Shown here: positions 61,359 to 64,000 of the stretch, piece after piece | How positions within the stretch are numbered: position 1 is the first letter of the stretch | Layout of the letters: every line of letters begins with the position of its first letter | Source: Paludibacteraceae bacterium | GTDB lineage: Bacteria; Bacteroidota; Bacteroidia; Bacteroidales; Paludibacteraceae | Length of the DNA stretch: 64,000 nt | Direction: 5' to 3' | NCBI GenBank assembly: GCA_024401535.1 | Contig: JAKSKX010000003.1 | Span: 121,300 to 185,299 of the forward strand | The notes under the pieces: model-generated | Databases searched by the model: none | Told to the model about the DNA's origin: nothing | Seen by the model: only the letters and a program-made list of their open reading frames with translations | Made by a program: the position numbers and the translations under genes

Positions 61359-61810
61359 TTAAACCTTTTGAAAGTGACAAAATAAACCAAATAGTTTCCT
61401 ACTGTATCATAATAGTATCTGCACTTCATTGTAAATTCATTGTCGGCTCCATTCCAAACCAAAGGATAATACTTATCTCCAACCATTAGTTGCTGATCTC
61501 TGACAACATAGTAAGGCTCTCCAATAAATTCCAAGAAGCTGTGACTGCTTGTATAGCAAGCATCTACATCAATACCGTCTTCGAAACGCAGGTACCCGAA
61601 ATCTTGAGGAGAAACCTCATACCCTTCAACATCATAAAAAGGTTCACTATACTCATTCTGCACAGAAACAGCAACCCAAGTACCGGACAAACCTCTTTTT
61701 ATTTCGCGGTTAAGTTCTGCATTTTCGTCTTCGTCCAAATCCGAACAACTCGAAAAGGAAAGGAGTCCCAAAAGGAATACCAACAAATATCTGCTCAATG
61801 TACCTTTCAT
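61355..61810 (-). CDS. Lipocalin-like-sized lipoprotein, paralogue B
   Basis: The 151-residue protein begins MKGTLSRYLLVFLLGLLSFSSC, a lipobox Cys, and then SDLDEDENAEL, with an acidic export-type signal. The mature part has GTWVAVSVQNEYSEPFYDV and YYYDTVGNYLVYFVTFKRF. It is paralogous to the gene at 61991, with matching blocks GxW..A, EPF, PLxWN and YYxDxVGxxLxYFVTFK. It precedes radC and overlaps it by four bases. The ATG at 61810 was chosen because it matches the start of the paralogue. Function is unknown. Confidence 0.75.
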   Translation of the reverse strand: MKGTLSRYLLVFLLGLLSFSSCSDLDEDENAELNREIKRGLSGTWVAVSVQNEYSEPFYDVEGYEVSPQDFGYLRFEDGIDVDACYTSSHSFLEFIGEPYYVVRDQQLMVGDKYYPLVWNGADNEFTMKCRYYYDTVGNYLVYFVTFKRFK

Positions 61811-61843
61811 AGCCATATTTCTTAAATCATAATATCAATAATG

Positions 61844-61851
61844 CAAAGTTA
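61844..61851 (-). promoter_or_regulatory. -7 element of lipoprotein B and radC
   Basis: TAACTTTG on the minus strand matches TAnnTTTG, 34 bases before the start. Confidence 0.6.
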
Positions 61852-61863
61852 ACAAAACAATCG

Positions 61864-61902
61864 AAAAAAAGAGACGGAACTACGCAAATCCGTAGCTCCG
61901 TT
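61864..61902 (-). terminator. Terminator after lipoprotein A
   Basis: On the minus strand AACGGAGCTACG pairs with CGTAGTTCCGT (one mismatch), followed by CTCTTTTTTT. Confidence 0.85.
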
Positions 61903-61990
61903 CACATTTTTTAACAAATCAAGTGTATTCCCAAAGACTTGAATACTCTGCTAATTTTTTGAATCTTATGTCAATTGACAAGACAATCTA

Positions 61991-62443
61991 CTAGTTTTTC
62001 TTGAAAGTGACAAAGTAAGTCAAATGCTTGCCGACTTTATCAAGATAATAATTGCACTCCATTACGAAAACTTTATTATTCTCGTTCCAATCCAAAGGGA
62101 AATCGACACCACCGATAGTCAAAGTCGGGTCATATCCTCCGGAAACAGAATACTTCTCATCCTTGAAAGAGAAAATGTTTCCAGAAGTAGAGTTACACAC
62201 CTTTGATGCTCCATTAAAATTCAAAGAACCAATATCTGTGGGAGCAATCAAATTTCCATTCTCATCTAAAAACGGCTCATTAATGTTGTTAGTTACAGCT
62301 ATCGCACTCCAATCTCCGACCAACTCCTCTTCAATGTTTTTTGAAAAATTTTCACCGTTCTCATTGTCGTTATCGTCACAACTTGAAAATGACAGCATTC
62401 CAATAACTATTGCCATCAAATATTTACACCAAATGCCTTTCAT
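61991..62443 (-). CDS. Lipocalin-like-sized lipoprotein, paralogue A
   Basis: The 150-residue protein has a signal peptide and lipobox (MKGIWCKYLMAIVIGMLSFSSC), then DDNDNENGEN. The mature part shows DWSAIAVTNNINEPFLDEN and YYLDKVGKHLTYFVTFKKN. The two paralogues are about 150 residues, lie in tandem and probably arose by duplication. Their sizes and strand patterns resemble lipocalin-like families of Bacteroidota, but this is only a comparison. It has its own promoter and terminator. Confidence 0.75.
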   Translation of the reverse strand: MKGIWCKYLMAIVIGMLSFSSCDDNDNENGENFSKNIEEELVGDWSAIAVTNNINEPFLDENGNLIAPTDIGSLNFNGASKVCNSTSGNIFSFKDEKYSVSGGYDPTLTIGGVDFPLDWNENNKVFVMECNYYLDKVGKHLTYFVTFKKN

Positions 62444-62474
62444 AGTACTAAATGTTTAATATTTATATATACTG

Positions 62475-62482
62475 CAAAGATA
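62475..62482 (-). promoter_or_regulatory. -7 element of lipoprotein A
   Basis: TATCTTTG on the minus strand matches TAnnTTTG, 32 bases before the start. Confidence 0.6.
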
Positions 62483-62539
62483 AAATATTTGCCCAATAAT
62501 TATGCAACAAATCTATATTTTATGCAAAATTATTGCAGG

Positions 62540-62573
62540 AAAAGAGAAATCCTCTGCTGAACAGCAGAGGATT
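62540..62573 (-). terminator. Terminator after the MscS gene
   Basis: On the minus strand AATCCTCTGCTG pairs with CAGCAGAGGATT around a two- to four-base loop, followed by TCTCTTTTCC. Confidence 0.75.
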
Positions 62574-62587
62574 AGAAATATACTATT

Positions 62588-63640
62588 TTATTTAGCTGTA
62601 TATATTGTCTGAGAAGGGAAAGCAAAGTTAAGTCCGGCAGCATTGAATCTACTTAAAATAGACATGTTCACTTCACTTTGGACTTGAAAAATATCTGCAC
62701 TATTTCTGATATAATATACGAAAAGAATACCGAGGGAAAAATCTCCAAAACTCATAAAATATGTGGCAAAATCATCTCCTATATCCTTATGATTCTTTGC
62801 TATATCTTGAAGAATAAGTTTAGCCTCCTCAATCTTCTCTGGAGTAGTGTCGTAAGTCAAGCCCAATTCTAGTTTTATCTTTTTGGAAGGAGCACGAGAA
62901 ATATTCTCTATTATGCTATTTGTAACTTGAGAGTTAGGGATAACAACTTCAGTTCCATTTAGGGTTCGAAGTCTAAACGAGCGCATTCCTATTTCACTGA
63001 CATAACCATCAAACCCATTTATACAGATACGTTCACCAACAGCAAATGGGTGATCTGTGAAGATTGTAAAACCTCCAAAAAAGTTCGAAACGGAATCCTG
63101 CGCAGCCATAGCTAAAGCCAAACCTCCTATTCCAAGTCCAGCAATCATCGCTGTGATATCATAACCCGCATTGTTTAGAGCCGTAACTATACCAATACCC
63201 CATACAAATATATTAATCAATCTTCGGACTATAGGGAAAACATATTTGTCTTTTTCTCCTTCAGCAGCCTGCATCTTTGGTTGGAGATAATTATCTATTA
63301 ATGCGATGATAGTACGTGCGACAAACCAAGTAACATTAATAGTAACTAAAACAGTGAATATCTTACTTACCCAATGATTCAAATCTGAATCTATATTTAA
63401 CTTGGATATAGACATATAGGATCCGAATAAGACTATTCCCAAAACAAAAGGTTCCTCGAACATGTCGATCAATATATCATCTAAATCCGTTGTAGTTTTC
63501 TCAGCTAATCGCTTGAGGAACCTAGAAATAAACCAATATACGAACTTAGCTATAATTATTGATGATACTAAATATAACAAGGCAACCATCCATTGAGAAA
63601 CAGTGTTACCATAAATAATTGTGGGAAACATGTCATTCAT
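62588..63640 (-). CDS. MscS family mechanosensitive channel
   Basis: The 350-residue protein has four or five membrane helices. The pore helix appears as AMIAGLGIGGLALAMAAQDSVSNFFGG (residues about 165-190), with the Gly/Ala packing typical of MscS TM3. GFTIFTDHPFAVGERICING and EVVIPNSQVTN form the first part of the beta domain. The channel opens when membrane tension rises, protecting against hypo-osmotic shock. It is longer than the basic MscS, with two extra N-terminal helices. It has its own promoter. Confidence 0.92.
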   Translation of the reverse strand: MNDMFPTIIYGNTVSQWMVALLYLVSSIIIAKFVYWFISRFLKRLAEKTTTDLDDILIDMFEEPFVLGIVLFGSYMSISKLNIDSDLNHWVSKIFTVLVTINVTWFVARTIIALIDNYLQPKMQAAEGEKDKYVFPIVRRLINIFVWGIGIVTALNNAGYDITAMIAGLGIGGLALAMAAQDSVSNFFGGFTIFTDHPFAVGERICINGFDGYVSEIGMRSFRLRTLNGTEVVIPNSQVTNSIIENISRAPSKKIKLELGLTYDTTPEKIEEAKLILQDIAKNHKDIGDDFATYFMSFGDFSLGILFVYYIRNSADIFQVQSEVNMSILSRFNAAGLNFAFPSQTIYTAK

Positions 63641-63660
63641 AAGTTTACATTTTTATGATG

Positions 63661-63668
63661 CAAAGATA
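63661..63668 (-). promoter_or_regulatory. -7 element of the MscS gene
   Basis: TATCTTTG on the minus strand matches TAnnTTTG, 21 bases before the start. Confidence 0.6.
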
Positions 63669-63955
63669 ACATTTATATTCGTCTAATTTCACAAATTTAA
63701 ACTAGACTAATTTGTTCTTCAAAGCACATTCATTGATGCACTAACTAATATTATAGGACTTATTATTTGCATCTTGGGGGAGGAAAGTACACTAAACCTA
63801 TGTTGGAGGAGAACAAGCGCATTACTTTTATATTGTTCCGATTCCTAACTAACAGGAATAAATATAAAATAAATGAGAATGTAAACAATTTAAGAGTCAT
63901 TCCATTAAGAATTCAATAGCCCACATTACGAACATTCAACACCTACCCCCCACAC

Positions 63956-63986
63956 AAAAAAGGAGGCGACCCAGAGGATCGACTCC
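63956..63986 (-). terminator. Terminator of a gene beyond the right edge
   Basis: On the minus strand GGAGTCGA pairs with TCGCCTCC (one mismatch) and is followed by TTTTTTG. Confidence 0.65.
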
Positions 63987-64000
63987 ATTAAAGACGGCGG

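Larger units (their letters stand above)
63641..64000. other. Right-edge intergenic region
   Basis: The 360 bases hold the MscS -7 element (63661) and a terminator at the end. No reading frame longer than a few codons is meaningful. A gene for the terminator must lie to the right of the window on the minus strand. Confidence 0.6.

Overview
The window looks like chromosomal DNA of a member of the Bacteroidota, most likely the order Bacteroidales. Three lines point there. Most transcription units carry a -7 element of the form TAnnTTTG, in the best cases 18-19 bases after TTTG. Several secreted proteins end in what look like type IX secretion (T9SS) sorting domains. Many genes belong to families typical of the phylum, such as DUF4270, DUF4834, DUF4491, WbqC, a BtuB-like TonB receptor, a half-length glycogen synthase and a long PurF-like protein. 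A mannanase and an expansin suggest a plant-fibre niche such as rumen or gut. The genus cannot be fixed from this sequence. No tRNA, rRNA, CRISPR array, insertion sequence or prophage was seen, and most of the window is ordinary core chromosome.

Positions 1-13.6 kb are on the plus strand. They hold hisIE, ftsE, a small DUF4834 protein and gpmI, then a DUF4491 protein, the long PurF-like amidotransferase, a secreted mannanase with two GH26 domains, three tandem FKBP prolyl isomerases predicted for cytoplasm, periplasm and lipoprotein, a HerA-like ATPase and an aquaporin. A bidirectional terminator meets a minus-strand group at 13.6-16.7 kb: E1-like enzyme, pyridoxal kinase, AlkD-like protein and DEDDh exonuclease. 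From 16.8 to 22.1 kb the plus strand carries dprA, a LysM glucosaminidase, a hemolysin III-type membrane protein, glnS, dtd and a tiny winged-helix protein.

Positions 22.3-28.1 kb (minus) form a cell-envelope run: lipoprotein, WbqC, acyltransferase and TonB receptor. An AT-rich pair of unrecognised genes follows on the plus strand at 28.4-29.8 kb. Next comes a minus-strand stretch with a YgjP-like peptidase, a DUF2490 barrel, and a tight group of DUF4956 membrane protein, VTC/tunnel-fold protein, YD-repeat-like protein and lipoprotein. It continues with gmhA, metY, a coiled-coil lipoprotein, rsmI and the ribosomal operon rpsF-rpsR-rplI.

Positions 40.5-47.3 kb are the most distinctive part. 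It is a three-gene secreted operon: a sorting-domain protein with an eight-residue Pro/Asp/Thr repeat, a 1737-residue protein with about 17 Ig-like (BIG2) modules and a formylglycine-enzyme-like tail, and a two-domain bacterial expansin. Opposite it, behind a repeat-bearing intergenic region, lies a strongly diverged paralogue of LL-diaminopimelate aminotransferase.

Positions 49.2-63.6 kb hold DUF4270 and a half glycogen synthase, divergent from panC-panD. They are followed by a FISUMP-type secreted protein, an acyltransferase, an asparagine-synthetase-like protein without its glutaminase cysteine, queF, typA, a polysaccharide-deacetylase-like protein, radC, two paralogous lipoproteins and an MscS channel. 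A terminator for an unseen minus-strand gene lies at the right edge. Many start codons were moved downstream of long reading frames because a promoter, a signal peptide or a family start pointed there. Functions are assigned from remembered family motifs, since no search could be run.
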